A stretch of 64,000 nucleotides of DNA from Corella eumyota (taxonomy: Eukaryota; Chordata; Ascidiacea; Phlebobranchia; Corellidae): the NCBI GenBank assembly GCA_963082875.1, contig OY720097.1, forward strand, positions 9,742,501 to 9,806,500, given 5' to 3'. The notes under the pieces were generated by a model that made no database searches, was not told the origin of the DNA, and saw nothing but the letters and a program-made list of their open reading frames with translations. A program made the position numbers and the translations under genes. The stretch's first letter is position 1. Every line of letters begins with the position of its first letter. Of this stretch, positions 1-13,512 are shown one piece after another.

Positions 1-922
1 TTTAAATTTAGTTTACTTTTATATTACAATATCAATGAGTGCGTGTTCGCTTGTTAAAATTAGGTTTAAAAATAAAAAGGTTCATATTTAAATTTATAAT
101 TTAATTAATAAACCTACTAAATAAATTATATTTATAAAAAAAATCAAACAATTTCGAACCATATTTTATTTATCAAATAAATCTAGTTTTTTTTATTCTT
201 ATTTGACGAATTTTGAAAGACGATAACTTTTGTTCTTTAAAACTAAAAGTTCTAAATTTTTAGTATGTTTGTTATTATCCCAACGAATCGCAAACCTCCT
301 ATTCACGACGATTAATTATCACTAATTACTAATTAATATATTTTATTATTAAAATTTAAAGATTAAATTTTCTGAAATTTTAATATGTTGTTGGTATTAT
401 TATTTTGTATGTTGCTATTTAAAATGAAGATTTAACTCTAGCTAAATATCATTTAATCATTATTTTAGTTTTTTATAAAATAACGAATCAGTGTGAGTTT
501 AACGCTTGAATAATTTAATAGCGTTCTGGTCGCCGTCAAAAATCGTCCTTTTCGCTGTCCATTAAAGTAAAATATATTGGTTGAAAATTTAAGTAAAATG
601 TTAAAATATAAGTAAAAAATGTGTAAAATTTTTGTTTTAATTGTTTTGTTATTATTATATTTTAATACTTGTTTGTTTACTAAAAAATTAAGATCGGTAT
701 TTTGCTTTTAAATTCAGTTTACTTTTATATTACAATATCAATGTGTGCGTGTTCGCTTGTTAAAATTAGGTTTAAATATAAAAAAGTTCATATTTAAATT
801 TATAATTTAATTAATAAACCTACTAAATAAATTATATTTATAAAAAAGAATCAAACAATTTCGAACCATATTTTATTATGGTTCGAAATCTTAGATTTCG
901 AAACATATTGTTATTGTCATTA

Positions 923-971
<49 letters not shown>

Positions 972-3291
972 GGCTCGAAATCTTAGATTTCGAAACATAT
1001 TGTTATTGTCATTATATTTATTATTATTATTATGGTTCGAAATCTTAGATTTCGAAACATATTGTTATTGTCCGTATATTTATTATTATTTTTATTTTTA
1101 TTCTTACTAATCCGAATTTTGAAATCGAATAACTTTTGTTCTTTAAAACTAAAAGTTCTAAATTTTTAGTATGTTTGTTATTATCCCAACGAATCGCAAA
1201 CCTCCTATTTACAACTTTTAATTATCACTAATTACTAATTAATATATTTTATTATTAAAATTAAAAGATTAAAATTTCTGAAATTTTAATATGTTGCTGG
1301 TATTATTATTTTGTATGTTGCTATTTAAAATGAAGATTTAACTCTAGCTAAATATCGTTTAATCATTATTTTTGTTTTTTTATAAAATAATGAATCAGTG
1401 TGAGTTTAACGCGTGAATAATTTAATAGCGTTCTGGTCGCCGTCAAAAATCGTCCTTATCGCTGTCCATTAAAGTAAAAAATAATGGTTGAAAATTTAAG
1501 TAAAATGTTAAAATATAAGTAAAAAATGTGTAAAATTTTTGTTTTAATTGTTTTGTTATTATTATATTTCAATACTTATTTGATTACTAAAAATTAAGAT
1601 CTGTATTTTGCTTTTAAATTTAGTTTACTTTTATATTACAATATCAATGAGTGCGTGTTCGCTTGTTAAAATTAGGTTTAAATATAAAAAAGTTCATATT
1701 TAAATTTATAATTTAATTAATAAACCTACTAAATAAATTATATTTATAAAAAAGAATCAAACGATTTCGAACCATATTTTATTTATCAAATAAATCTAGT
1801 TATTATTATTATTGTTTTTATTCTTATTTGACGAATTTTGAAAGACGATAACTTTTGTTCTTTAAAACTAAAAGTTCTGAATTTTTAGTATGTTTGTTAT
1901 TATCCCAACGAATCGCAAACCTCCTATTAACGACATTTAATTATCACTAATTACTAATTAATATATTTTATTATTAAAATTTAAAGATTAAATTTGCTGA
2001 AATTTTAATATGTTGTTGGTATTATTATTTTGTATGTTGCTATTTAAAATGAAGATTTAACTCTAGCTAAATATCGTTTAATCATTATTTTTGTTTTTTA
2101 TAAAATAATGAATCAGTGTGAGTTTAACGCTTGAATAATTTAATAGCGTTCTGGTCGCCGTCAAAAATCGTCCTTTTCGCTGTCCATTAAAGTAAAAAAT
2201 ATTGGTTGAAAATTTAAGTAAAATGTTAAAATATAAGTAAAAAATGTGTAAAATTTTTGTTTTAATTGTTTTTTTATTATTATATTTTAATACTTGTTTG
2301 ATTACTAAAAAATTAAGATCGGTATTTTGCTTTTAAATTTAGTTTACTTTTCTATTACAATATCAATGAATGCGTGTTCGTTTGTTAAAATTAGGTTTAA
2401 ATATAAAAAAAATCATATTTAAATTTATAATTTAATTAATAAACCTACTAAATAAATTATATTTATAAAAAAAAATCAAACGATTTCGAACCATATTTTA
2501 TTTATCAAATAAATCTAGTTTATCAAATAAATCTAGTTGTTTTTATTCTTTCTAGTCAGAATTTTGAAAGACGATAACTTTTGTTCTTTAAAACTAAAAG
2601 TTCTAAATTTTTAGTATGTTTGTTATTATCCCAACGAATCGCAAACCTCCTATTAACGACATTTAATTATCACTAATTACTAATTAATATATTTTATTAT
2701 TAAAATTTAAAGATTAAATTTGCTGAAATTTTAATATGTTGTTGGTATTATTATTTTGTATGTTGCTATTTAAAATGAAGATTTAACTCTAGCTAAATAT
2801 CGTTTAATCATTATTTTTGTTTTTTTATAAAATAATGAATCAGTGTGAGTTTAACGCGTGAATAATTTAATAGCGTTCTGGTCGCCGTCAAAAATCGTCC
2901 TTTTCGCTGTCCATTAAAGTAAAAAATAATGGTTGAAAATTTAAGTAAAATGTTAAAATATACGTAAAAAATGTGTAAAATTTTTGTTTTAATTGTTTTG
3001 TTATTATTATATTTTAATACTTGTTTGATTACTAAAAATTAAGATCTGTATTTTGCTTTTAAATTTAGTTAACTTTTATATTACAATATCAATGAGTGCG
3101 TGTTCGCTTGTTAAAATTAGGTTTAAATATAAAAAAGTTCATATTTAAATTTATAATTTAATTAATAAACCTACTAAATAAATTATATTTATAAAAAAGA
3201 ATCAAACGATTTCGAACCATATTTTATTTATCAAATAAATCTAGTTATGGTTCGAAATCTTAGATTTCGAAACATTTTGTTATTGTCATTA

Positions 3292-3329
<38 letters not shown>

Positions 3330-4772
3330 GTTTTTATTCTTATTTGACGAATTTTGAAAGACGATAACTTTTGTTCTTTAAAACTAAAAGTTCTAAATTT
3401 TTAGTATGTTTGTTATTATCCCAACGAATCGCAAACCTCCTATTAACGACATTTAATTATCACTAATTACTAATTAATATATTTTATTATTAAAATTTAA
3501 AGAATAAATTTGCTGAAATTTAAATATTTTGTTGGTATTATTATTTTGTATGTTGCTATTTAAAATGAAGATTTAACTCTAGCTAAATATCGTTTAATCA
3601 TTATTTTTGTTTTTTTATAAAATAATGAATCAGTGTGAGTTTAACGCTTGAATAATTTAATAGCGTTCTGGTCGCCGTCAAAAATCGTCCTTTTCGCTGT
3701 CCATTAAAGTAAAAAATATTGGTTGAAAATTTAAGTAAAATGTTAAAATATAAGTAAAAAATGTGTAAAATTTTTGTTTCAATTGTTTTGTTATTATTAT
3801 ATTTTAATACTTGTTTGATCACTAAAAATTAAGATCGGTATTTTGCTTTTAAATTTAGTTTACTTTTATATTACAATATCAATGAGTGCGTGTTCGTTTG
3901 TTAAAATTAGGTTTAAATATAAAAAAGTTCATATTTAAATTTATAATTTAATTAATAAACCTACTAAATAAATTATATTCATTAAAAAGAATCAAACAAT
4001 TTCGAACCATATTTTATTTATCAAATAAATCTAGTTGTTTTTATTCTTATTTGACGAATTTTGAAAGACGATAACTTTTGTTCTTTAAAACTAAAAGTTC
4101 TAAATTTTTAGTATGTTTGTTATTATCCCAACGAATCGCAAACCTCCTATTCACGACGATTAATTATCACTAATTACTAATTAATATATTTTATTATTAA
4201 AATTTAAAGATTAAATTTTCTGAAATTTTAATATGTTGTTGGTATTATTATTTTGTATGTTGCTATTTAAAATGAAGATTTAACTCTAGCTAAATATCGT
4301 TTAATCATTATTTTTGTTTTTTTTATAAAATAATGAATCAGTGTGAGTTTAACGCTTGAATAATTTAATAGCGTTCTGGTCGCCGTCAAAAATCGTCCTT
4401 TTCGCTGTCCATTAAAGTAAAAAATATTGGTTGAAAATTTAAGTAAAATGTTAAAATATAAGTAAAAAATGTGTAAAATTTTTGTTTTAATTGTTTTGTT
4501 ATTATTATATTTTAATACTTGTTTGTTTACTAAAAAATTAAGATCGGTATTTTGCTTTTAAATTCAGTTTACTTTTATATTACAATATCAATGTGTGCGT
4601 GTTCGCTTGTTAAAATTAGGTTTAAATATAAAAAAGTTCATATTTAAATTTATAATTTAATTAATAAACCTACTAAATAAATTATATTTATAAAAAAGAA
4701 TCAAACAATTTCGAACCATATTTTATTATGGTTCGAAATCTTAGATTTCGAAACATATTGTTATTGTCATTA

Positions 4773-4821
<49 letters not shown>

Positions 4822-6510
4822 GGTTCGAAATCTTAGATTTCGAAACATATTGTTATTGTCATTATATTTATTATTATTATTATGGTTCGAAATCTTAGAT
4901 TTCGAAACATATTGTTATTGTCCGTATATTTATTATTATTTTTATTTTTATTCTTACTAATCCGAATTTTGAAATCGAATAACTTTTGTTCTTTAAAACT
5001 AAAAGTTCTAAATTTTTAGTATGTTTGTTATTATCCCAACGAATCGCAAACCTCCTATTTACAACTTTTAATTATCACTAATTACTAATTAATATATTTT
5101 ATTATTAAAATTAAAAGATTAAAATTTCTGAAATTTTAATATGTTGCTGGTATTATTATTTTGTATGTTGCTATTTAAAATGAAGATTTAACTTTAGCTA
5201 AATATCGTTTAATCATTATTTTTGTTTTTTTATAAAATAATGAATCAGTGTGAGTTTAACGCGTGAATAATTTAATAGCGTTCTGGTCGCCGTCAAAAAT
5301 CGTCCTTATCGCTGTCCATTAAAGTAAAAAATAATGGTTGAAAATTTAAGTAAAATGTTAAAATATAAGTAAAAAATGTGTAAAATTTTTGTTTTAATTG
5401 TTTTGTTATTATTATATTTCAATACTTATTTGATTACTAAAAATTAAGATCTGTATTTTGCTTTTAAATTTAGTTTACTTTTATATTACAATATCAATGA
5501 GTGCGTGTTCGCTTGTTAAAATTAGGTTTAAATATAAAAAAGTTCATATTTAAATTTATAATTTAATTAATAAACCTACTAAATAAATTATATTTATAAA
5601 AAAGAATCAAACGATTTCGAACCATATTTTATTTATCAAATAAATCTAGTTATTATTATTATTGTTTTTATTCTTATTTGACGAATTTTGAAAGACGATA
5701 ACTTTTGTTCTTTAAAACTAAAAGTTCTGAATTTTTAGTATGTTTGTTATTATCCCAACGAATCGCAAACCTCCTATTAACGACATTTAATTATCACTAA
5801 TTACTAATTAATATATTTTATTATTAAAATTTAAAGATTAAATTTGCTGAAATTTTAATATGTTATTGGTATTATTATTTTGTATGTTGCTATTTAAAAT
5901 GAAGATTTAACTCTAGCTAAATATCGTTTAATCATTATTTTTGTTTTTTATAAAATAATGAATCAGTGTGAGTTTAACGCTTGAATAATTTAATAGCGTT
6001 CTGGTCGCCGTCAAAAATCGTCCTTTTCGCTGTCCATTAAAGTAAAAAATATTGGTTGAAAATTTAAGTAAAATGTTAAAATATAAGTAAAAAATGTGTA
6101 AAATTTTTGTTTTAATTGTTTTTTTATTATTATATTTTAATACTTGTTTGATTACTAAAAAATTAAGATCGGTATTTTGCTTTTAAATTTAGTTTACTTT
6201 TATATTACAATATCGATAAGTGCGTGTTCGCTTGTTAAAATTAGGTTTAAATATACAAAAGTTTATATTTAAATTTATAATTTAATTAATAAACCTACTA
6301 AATAAATTATATTTATAAAAAAGAATCAAATAATTTCGAACCATATTTTATTTATCAAATAAATCTAGTTGTTTTTATTCTTATTTGACAAATTTTGAAA
6401 GACGATAACTTTTGTTCTTTAAAACTAAAAGTTCTAAATTTTTAGTATGTTTGTTATTATCCCAACGAATCGCAAACCTCCTATTAACGACATTTAAATG
6501 TCACTAATTA

Positions 6511-6542
<32 letters not shown>

Positions 6543-8022
6543 GTTTTTATTCTTATTTGACGAATTTTGAAAGACGATAACATTTGTTCTTTAAAACTAA
6601 AAGTTCTAAATTTTTAGTATGTTTGTTATTATCCCAACGAATCGCAAACCTCCTATTAACGACATTTAATTATCACTAATTACTAATTAATATATTTTAT
6701 TATTAAAATTTAAAGATTAAATTTGCTGAAATTTTAATATGTTGTTGGTATTATTATTTTGTATGTTGCTATTTAAAATGAAGATTTAACTCCAGCTAAA
6801 TATCGTTTAATCATTATTTTAGTTTTTTTATAAAATAATGAATCAGTGTGAGTTTAACGCTTGAATAATTTAATAGCGTTCTGGTCGCCGGTCAAAAATC
6901 GTCCTTTTCGCTGTCTATTAAAGTAAAAAATATTGGTTGAAAATTTAAGTAAAATGTTAAAGTATAAGTCAAAAATTTGTAAAATTTTTTTTTTAATTGT
7001 TTTGTTATTATTATATTTTAATACTCGTTTGATTACTAAAAAATTAAGATTGGTATTTTGCTTTTAAATTTAGTTTACTTTTCTATTACAATATCAATGA
7101 ATGCGTGTTCGTTTGTTAAAATTAGGTTTAAATATAAAAAAAATCATATTTAAATTTATAATTTAATTAATAAACCTACTAAATAAATTATATTTATAAA
7201 AAAAAATCAAACGATTTCGAACCATATTTTATTTATCAAATAAATCTAGTTTATCAAATAAATCTAGTTGTTTTTATTCTTTCTAGTCAGAATTTTGAAA
7301 GACGATAACTTTTGTTCTTTAAAACTAAAAGTTCTAAATTTTTAGTATGTTTGTTATTATCCCAACGAATCGCAAACCTCCTATTAACGACATTTAATTA
7401 TCACTAATTACTAATTAATATATTTTATTATTAAAATTTAAAGATTAAATTTGCTGAAATTTTAATATGTTGTTGGTATTATTATTTTGTATGTTGCTAT
7501 TTAAAATGAAGATTTAACTCTAGCTAAATATCGTTTAATCATTATTTTTGTTTTTTTATAAAATAATGAATCAGTGTGAGTTTAACGCGTGAATAATTTA
7601 ATAGCGTTCTGGTCGCCGTCAAAAATCGTCCTTTTCGCTGTCCATTAAAGTAAAAAATAATGGTTGAAAATTTAAGTAAAATGTTAAAATATACGTAAAA
7701 AATGTGTAAAATTTTTGTTTTAATTGTTTTGTTATTATTATATTTTAATACTTGTTTGATTACTAAAAATTAAGATCTGTATTTTGCTTTTAAATTTAGT
7801 TAACTTTTATATTACAATATCAATGAGTGCGTGTTCGCTTGTTAAAATTAGGTTTAAATATAAAAAAGTTCATATTTAAATTTATAATTTAATTAATAAA
7901 CCTACTAAATAAATTATATTTATAAAAAAGAATCAAACGATTTCGAACCATATTTTATTTATCAAATAAATCTAGTTATGGTTCGAAATCTTAGATTTCG
8001 AAACATTTTGTTATTGTCATTA

Positions 8023-8063
<41 letters not shown>

Positions 8064-9524
8064 GTTTTTATTCTTATTTGACGAATTTTGAAAGACGATA
8101 ACTTTTGTTCTTTAAAACTAAAAGTTCTAAATTTTTAGTATGTTTGTTATTATCCCAACGAATCGCAAACCTCCTATTAACGACATTTAATTATCACTAA
8201 TTACTAATTAATATATTTTATTATTAAAATTTAAAGAATAAATTTGCTGAAATTTAAATATTTTGTTGGTATTATTATTTTGTATGTTGCTATTTAAAAT
8301 GAAGATTTAACTCTAGCTAAATATCGTTTAATCATTATTTTTGTTTTTTTATAAAATAATGAATCAGTGTGAGTTTAACGCTTGAATAATTTAATAGCGT
8401 TCTGGTCGCCGTCAAAAATCGTCCTTTTCGCTGTCCATTAAAGTAAAAAATATTGGTTGAAAATTTAAGTAAAATGTTAAAATATAAGTAAAAAATGTGT
8501 AAAATTTTTGTTTCAATTGTTTTGTTATTATTATATTTTAATACTTGTTTGATTACTAAAAATTAAGATCGGTATTTTGCTTTTAAATTTAGTTTACTTT
8601 TATATTACAATATCAATGAGTGCGTGTTCGTTTGTTAAAATTAGGTTTAAATATAAAAAAGTTCATATTTAAATTTATAATTTAATTAATAAACCTACTA
8701 AATAAATTATATTCATTAAAAAGAATCAAACAATTTCGAACCATATTTTATTTATCAAATAAATCTAGTTGTTTTTATTCTTATTTGACAAATTTTGAAA
8801 GACGATAACTTTTGTTCTTTAAAAGTAAAAGTTCTAAATTTTTAGTATGTTTGTTATTATTTTAACGAATCGCAAACCTCTTATTTACGACATTTAAATG
8901 TCACTAATTACTAATTAATATATTTTATTATTAAAATTTAAAGATTAAATTTTCTGAAATTTTAATATATTGTTGGTATTATTATTTTGTATGTTGCTAT
9001 TTAAAATGAAGATTTAACTCTAGCTAAATATCATTTAATCATTATTTTAGTTTTTTTATAAAATAATGAATCAGTGTGAGTTTAACGCTTGAATAATTTA
9101 ATAGCGTTCTAGTCGCCGTCAAAAATCGTCCTTTTCGCTGTCCATTAAAGTAAAATATATTGGTTGAAAATTTAAGTGAAATGTTAAAGTATAAGTCAAA
9201 AATGTGTAAATTTTGTATTTTTAATTGTTTTGTTATTATTATATTTTAATACTCGTTTGATTACTAAAAAATTAAGATCGGTATTTTGCTTTTAAATTTA
9301 GTTTACTTTTCTATTACAATATCAATGAATGCGTGTTCGTTTGTTAAAATTAGGTTTAAATATAAAAAAGTTTATATTTAAATTTATAATTTAATTAATA
9401 AACCTACTAAATAAATTATATTTATAAAAAAGAATCAAATGATTTCGAACCATATTTTATTTATCAAATAAATCTAGTTATGGTTCGAAATCTTAGATTT
9501 CGAAACATTTTGTTATTGTCATTA

Positions 9525-9565
<41 letters not shown>

Positions 9566-12276
9566 GTTTTTATTCTTATTTGACGAATTTTGAAAGACGA
9601 TAACTTTTGTTCTTTAAAACTAAAAGTTCTAAATTTTTAGTATGTTTGTTATTATCCCAACGAATCGCAAACCTCCTATTAACGACATTTAATTATCACT
9701 AATTACTAATTAATATATTTTATTATTAAAATTTAAAGAATAAATTTGCTGAAATTTAAATATTTTGTTGGTATTATTATTTTGTATGTTGCTATTTAAA
9801 ATGAAGATTTAACTCTAGCTAAATATCGTTTAATCATTATTTTTGTTTTTTTATAAAATAATGAATCAGTGTGAGTTTAACGCTTGAATAATTTAATAGC
9901 GTTCTGGTCGCCGTCAAAAATCGTCCTTTTCGCTGTCCATTAAAGTAAAAAATATTGGTTGAAAATTTAAGTAAAATGTTAAAATATAAGTAAAAAATGT
10001 GTAAAATTTTTGTTTCAATTGTTTTGTTATTATTATATTTTAATACTTGTTTGATTACTAAAAATTAAGATCGGTATTTTGCTTTTAAATTTAGTTTACT
10101 TTTATATTACAATATCAATGAGTGCGTGTTCGTTTGTTAAAATTAGGTTTAAATATAAAAAAGTTCATATTTAAATTTATAATTTAATTAATAAACCTAC
10201 TAAATAAATTATATCCATTAAAAAGAATCAAACAATTTCGAACCATATTTTATTTATCAAATAAATCTAGTTGTTTTTATTCTTATTTGACAAATTTTGA
10301 AAGACGATAACTTTTGTTCTTTAAAAGTAAAAGTTCTAAATTTTTAGTATGTTTGTTATTATTTTAACGAATCGCAAACCTCTTATTTACGACATTTAAA
10401 TGTCACTAATTACTAATTAATATATTTTATTATTAAAATTTAAAGATTAAATTTTCTGAAATTTTAATATATTGTTGGTATTATTATTTTGTATGTTGCT
10501 ATTTAAAATGAAGATTTAACTCTAGCTAAATATCATTTAATCATTATTTTAGTTTTTTTATAAAATAATGAATCAGTGTGAGTTTAACGCTTGAATAATT
10601 TAATAGCGTTCTAGTCGCCGTCAAAAATCGTCCTTTTCGCTGTCCATTAAAGTAAAATATATTGGTTGAAAATTTAAGTGAAATGTTAAAGTATAAGTCA
10701 AAAATGTGTAAATTTTGTATTTTTAATTGTTTTGTTATTATTATATTTTAATACTCGTTTGATTACTAAAAAATTAAGATCGGTATTTTGCTTTTAAATT
10801 TAGTTTACTTTTCTATTACAATATCAATGAATGCGTGTTCGTTTGTTAAAATTAGGTTTAAATATAAAAAAGTTTATATTTAAATTTATAATTTAATTAA
10901 TAAACCTACTAAATAAATTATATTTATAAAAAAGAATCAAATGATTTCGAACCATATTTTATTTATCAAATAAATCTAGTTTTTATTCTTATTTGACCGA
11001 ATTTTGAAAGACGATAACTTTTGTTCTTTAAAAGTAAAAGTTCTAAATTTTTAGTATGTTTGTTATTATCCCAACGAATTGCAAACTTCCTATTTACGAC
11101 ATTTAAATGTCACTAATTACTAAATAATATATTTTATTATTAAAATTTAAAGATTAAATTTTCTGAAATTTTAATATGTTGTTTTTATTATTATTTTGTA
11201 TGTTGCTATTTAAAATGAAAATTTAACTCTAGCTAAATATCGTTTAATCATTATTTTAGTTTATTTATAAAATAACGAATCAGTGTGAGTTTAACGCTTG
11301 AATAATTTAATAGGGTTCTGGTCGCCGTCAAAAATCGTCCTTTTCGCTGTCTATTAAAGTAAAAAACATTGGTTGAAAATTTAAGTAAAATGTTAAAGTA
11401 TAAGTAAAAATGTGTAAAAAATTTTTTTTTAATTGTTTTGTTATTATTATATTTTAATACTCGTTTGATTACTAAAAAATTAAGATCGGTATTTTGCTTT
11501 TAAATTTAGTTTACTTTTCTATTACAATATCAATGAATGCGTGTTCGTTTGTTAAAATTAGGTTTAAATATAAAAAAGTTCATATTTAAATTTATAATTT
11601 AATTAATAAACCTACTAAATAAATTATATTTATAAAAAAGAATCAAACGATTTCGAACCATATTTTATTGATCAAATAAATCTAGTTGTTTTTAGTCTTT
11701 CTAGTCAGAATTTTGAAAGACGATAACTCCTGTTCTTTAAAACTAAAAGTTCTAAATTTTCAGTATGTTTGTTATTATCCCAACGAACCGCAAACATCCT
11801 ATTTACGACATTTAATTATCACTAATTACTAATTAATATATTTTATTATTAAAATTTAAAAATTAAATTTTCTGAAATTTTAATATGTTGTCGGTATTAT
11901 TATTTTGTTTGTTGCTATTTAAAATGAAGATTTAACTCTAGCTAAATATATTTATCAAATAATGAATCAGTGTGAGTTTAACGCTTGACTAGTTTAATAG
12001 CGTTCTGGTCGCCGTCAAAAATCGTCCTTTTCGCTGTCCATTAAAGTAAAAAATATTGGTTGAAAATTTAAGTAAATTGTTAAAATATAAGTAAAAAATG
12101 TGTAAAATTTTTTTTTTTTAATGTTTTGTTATTATGATATTTTAATACTCGTTTGATTACTAAAAAATTAAGATCGGTATTTTGCTTTTAAAATTAGTTT
12201 ACTTTTATATTACAATATCAATGAATGCGGTTCTTTTGTTAAAATTAGGTTTAAATATAAAAAAGTTCATATTTAA
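1..12276. repeat. Higher-order satellite array, 16 units of about 0.7-0.9 kb
   Basis: A very AT-rich unit beginning TTTAAATTTAGTTTAC recurs at 1, 707, 1613, 2332, 3058, 3848, 4557, 5463, 6182, 7063, 7788, 8582, 9291, 10084, 10793 and 11498, with a partial unit from 12187. Spacings range from 689 to 906 bp. Units starting at 1-2332 match those at 3848-6182 with only scattered changes, a 3.85 kb higher-order period. The unit at 6182 is longer (881 bp) and contains an internal partial duplication. Units 7788-9290 are repeated at 9291-10792 with a period of 1.5 kb. Each unit carries one GC-richer core reading GTCGCCGTCAAAAATCGTCC. No unit holds a convincing ORF; the one open stretch near 3601-3822 lies wholly inside the repeat. 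The array continues off the left edge. Whether it is centromeric, subtelomeric or merely intergenic cannot be told from the window. Confidence 0.97.
866..1090. repeat. Triplicated palindrome plus TTA microsatellite inside a satellite unit
   Basis: The imperfect palindrome TTCGAAATCTTAGATTTCGAA (10-bp arms around one T), followed by a short tail and a (TTA)n run, occurs three times in this unit. The same triplet recurs one higher-order period later at about 4716-4940. Single copies lie near 3246, 7979 and 9480. Its presence or absence, and the length of the TTA run, account for most of the difference between 705-bp and 906-bp units. Confidence 0.85.
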
Positions 12277-12277
12277 T

Positions 12278-12567
12278 TCTTTTTTTGTTTGTATATATCT
12301 TTATCCTCGATGTGGGAAAGTCGAATGCGCGACTTTAACATAGAGTAAAATTAGTTACTCCGACCCAGTCTTGAGTTGCCTGTGGCAGTTTGGGATATTA
12401 TAGATTATAATTGCCCGATAATTATGCTGCTGATTAAGTGCTTGCTTAGCAGGAGTTCTTACCGTTTATAGCGCCTTACTCAAGGGCGCTGCAGCATGAG
12501 ATCAGTGGGGATTGAACCCACTATGTGTGGTGTAGCAAGTGTTCTTACCACTACACCACGCTGCTGG
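12278..12567 (-). mobile_element. tRNA-derived composite SINE, nearly full length
   Basis: Read on the minus strand, the element starts with a tRNA-like head containing an A-box-like TGGTGTAGTGGTAAGAACA and the B box GGTTCAATCCC. A tRNA-unrelated body follows, then a 3' module ending ATCGAGGATAAAGATATATA and an A-rich tail. The same body is found at 50599-50888 on the plus strand. It resembles the composite SINE described for Ciona (Cics-1); this is from memory. The copy abuts the right end of the satellite array directly. It is moved by LINE machinery and has no coding capacity of its own. Confidence 0.85.
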
Positions 12568-13185
12568 TATTAACACTCTCTTTAAAACAAATGTAACATT
12601 ATCAAAAAGTTATTTTGTTTAAGACAAAAAAAAATTAAAAAGTGTCAATAAAATGTTAAAACAACTAACATACCGGAAACATAAATTATTTTTAAAATCG
12701 TTGGTGCCAAATGTTTAGTATTTGATTTTTCCAGACAGAGGGGAAATCACGATTTGGCCAGTAATTGCAAAAAATTAAAATTAAATGATTTGATGTTTCT
12801 AAGACAAATGGCACTGTAATTATTTCAGTCCGGTAAAATTTTTATAACGTGCAAGAGTCACGACAGCAGTCTATAAAAACCAGAAAGTAACGCAGTCAAA
12901 CTTATTTGCTAGTTTTTGATAGGCTAAAGAATTGCATTTATACTTGTCAACGACTCAAGAAAAGTGTGATTTCAAAAAGTTAGTCTTAAGTTTTACTTTT
13001 ACATATAAATTTAACCTTGGAAAGTTTAAATAAGTTTTGATTATTGTTATCGGTATGCAGAAAAGTTATTTTACACAAATTTTGAACATCATTATCAATA
13101 AACTGAACAGCCTTACTAATTTTTCTTTTGTACATTTTTAAAAATCTTCATTTGTTATTATTTTCTTAAAGATATTATAAAGATT
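12568..13185. other. Non-coding stretch with one TATA-like promoter
   Basis: No reading frame here resembles the missing first half of a C-type lectin domain. TATAAAAA at 12872-12879 is followed by unremarkable AT-rich sequence and would start a transcript near 12.9 kb, upstream of the lectin exon. Nothing else was recognised. Confidence 0.5.
12872..12879 (+). promoter_or_regulatory. TATA-box-like sequence upstream of lectin exon
   Basis: TATAAAAA lies about 360 bp upstream of the C-type lectin exon on the same strand. It is the best core-promoter candidate in the gap, but no cap site or first coding exon could be tied to it. Confidence 0.3.
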
Positions 13186-13235
13186 ATGTTGAAACCTATG
13201 TATTTACGAAAATATCATTTTTTTAATTTTTTAAG

Positions 13236-13512
13236 GGAAATCGCTGAGGCGATAATCGAGCCATTGTACCCGCGTAGTAGAGTATGGATCGGATTACGTA
13301 AGATCGACGATCAATGGACTTGGAACGACGGAACAAACGCAACAGATGCTGAAATTATGTGGGACTACAATCAGCCAGATTTAACAGGGGATTGCGGTAA
13401 CTTCTTTGACCACAGATCAGACTATCGAACAGACGACGATGACTGCAGTGTAAGCGATTTATTTAGAGCTTTATGTGAAAGAGTTAAGCCTAGTTTTGGG
13501 CCGGACTTCTAA
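13236..13512 (+). CDS. Orphan last exon of a C-type lectin-like domain protein
   Basis: The C-terminal half of a C-type lectin-like domain is visible. It has a WIGL motif, a WTWNDGT core, a galactose-type QPD at the sugar/calcium site, and two cysteines of the domain followed by ALCE near the end, then a TAA stop. A pyrimidine-rich tract ending in TTTTTTAAG gives a plausible 3' splice site at 13235, so the in-frame ATG at 13186 is probably intronic. The first half of the domain (WIGL is normally preceded by the first cysteine and helices) is not seen in the 600 bp upstream. The exon may belong to a gene whose earlier exons lie beyond the satellite array, or it may be a gene fragment. QPD with acidic residues suggests possible calcium-dependent galactose binding; this is family knowledge only. 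Confidence 0.7.

Noticed and set aside
530-560. Spliced-leader or snRNA gene in the satellite core
   Set aside because: The core does not match the ascidian spliced leader as I recall it, nor U1-U6 landmarks.
3601-3822. 73-aa minus-strand ORF in the satellite
   Set aside because: It lies wholly inside a repeat unit, is Lys, Asn and Phe rich as expected from AT-rich DNA, and is not kept open in the other units.
1-12276. CRISPR-like array or bacterial contamination
   Set aside because: Units are 0.7-0.9 kb without spacers, and the neighbouring genes are intron-rich animal genes.
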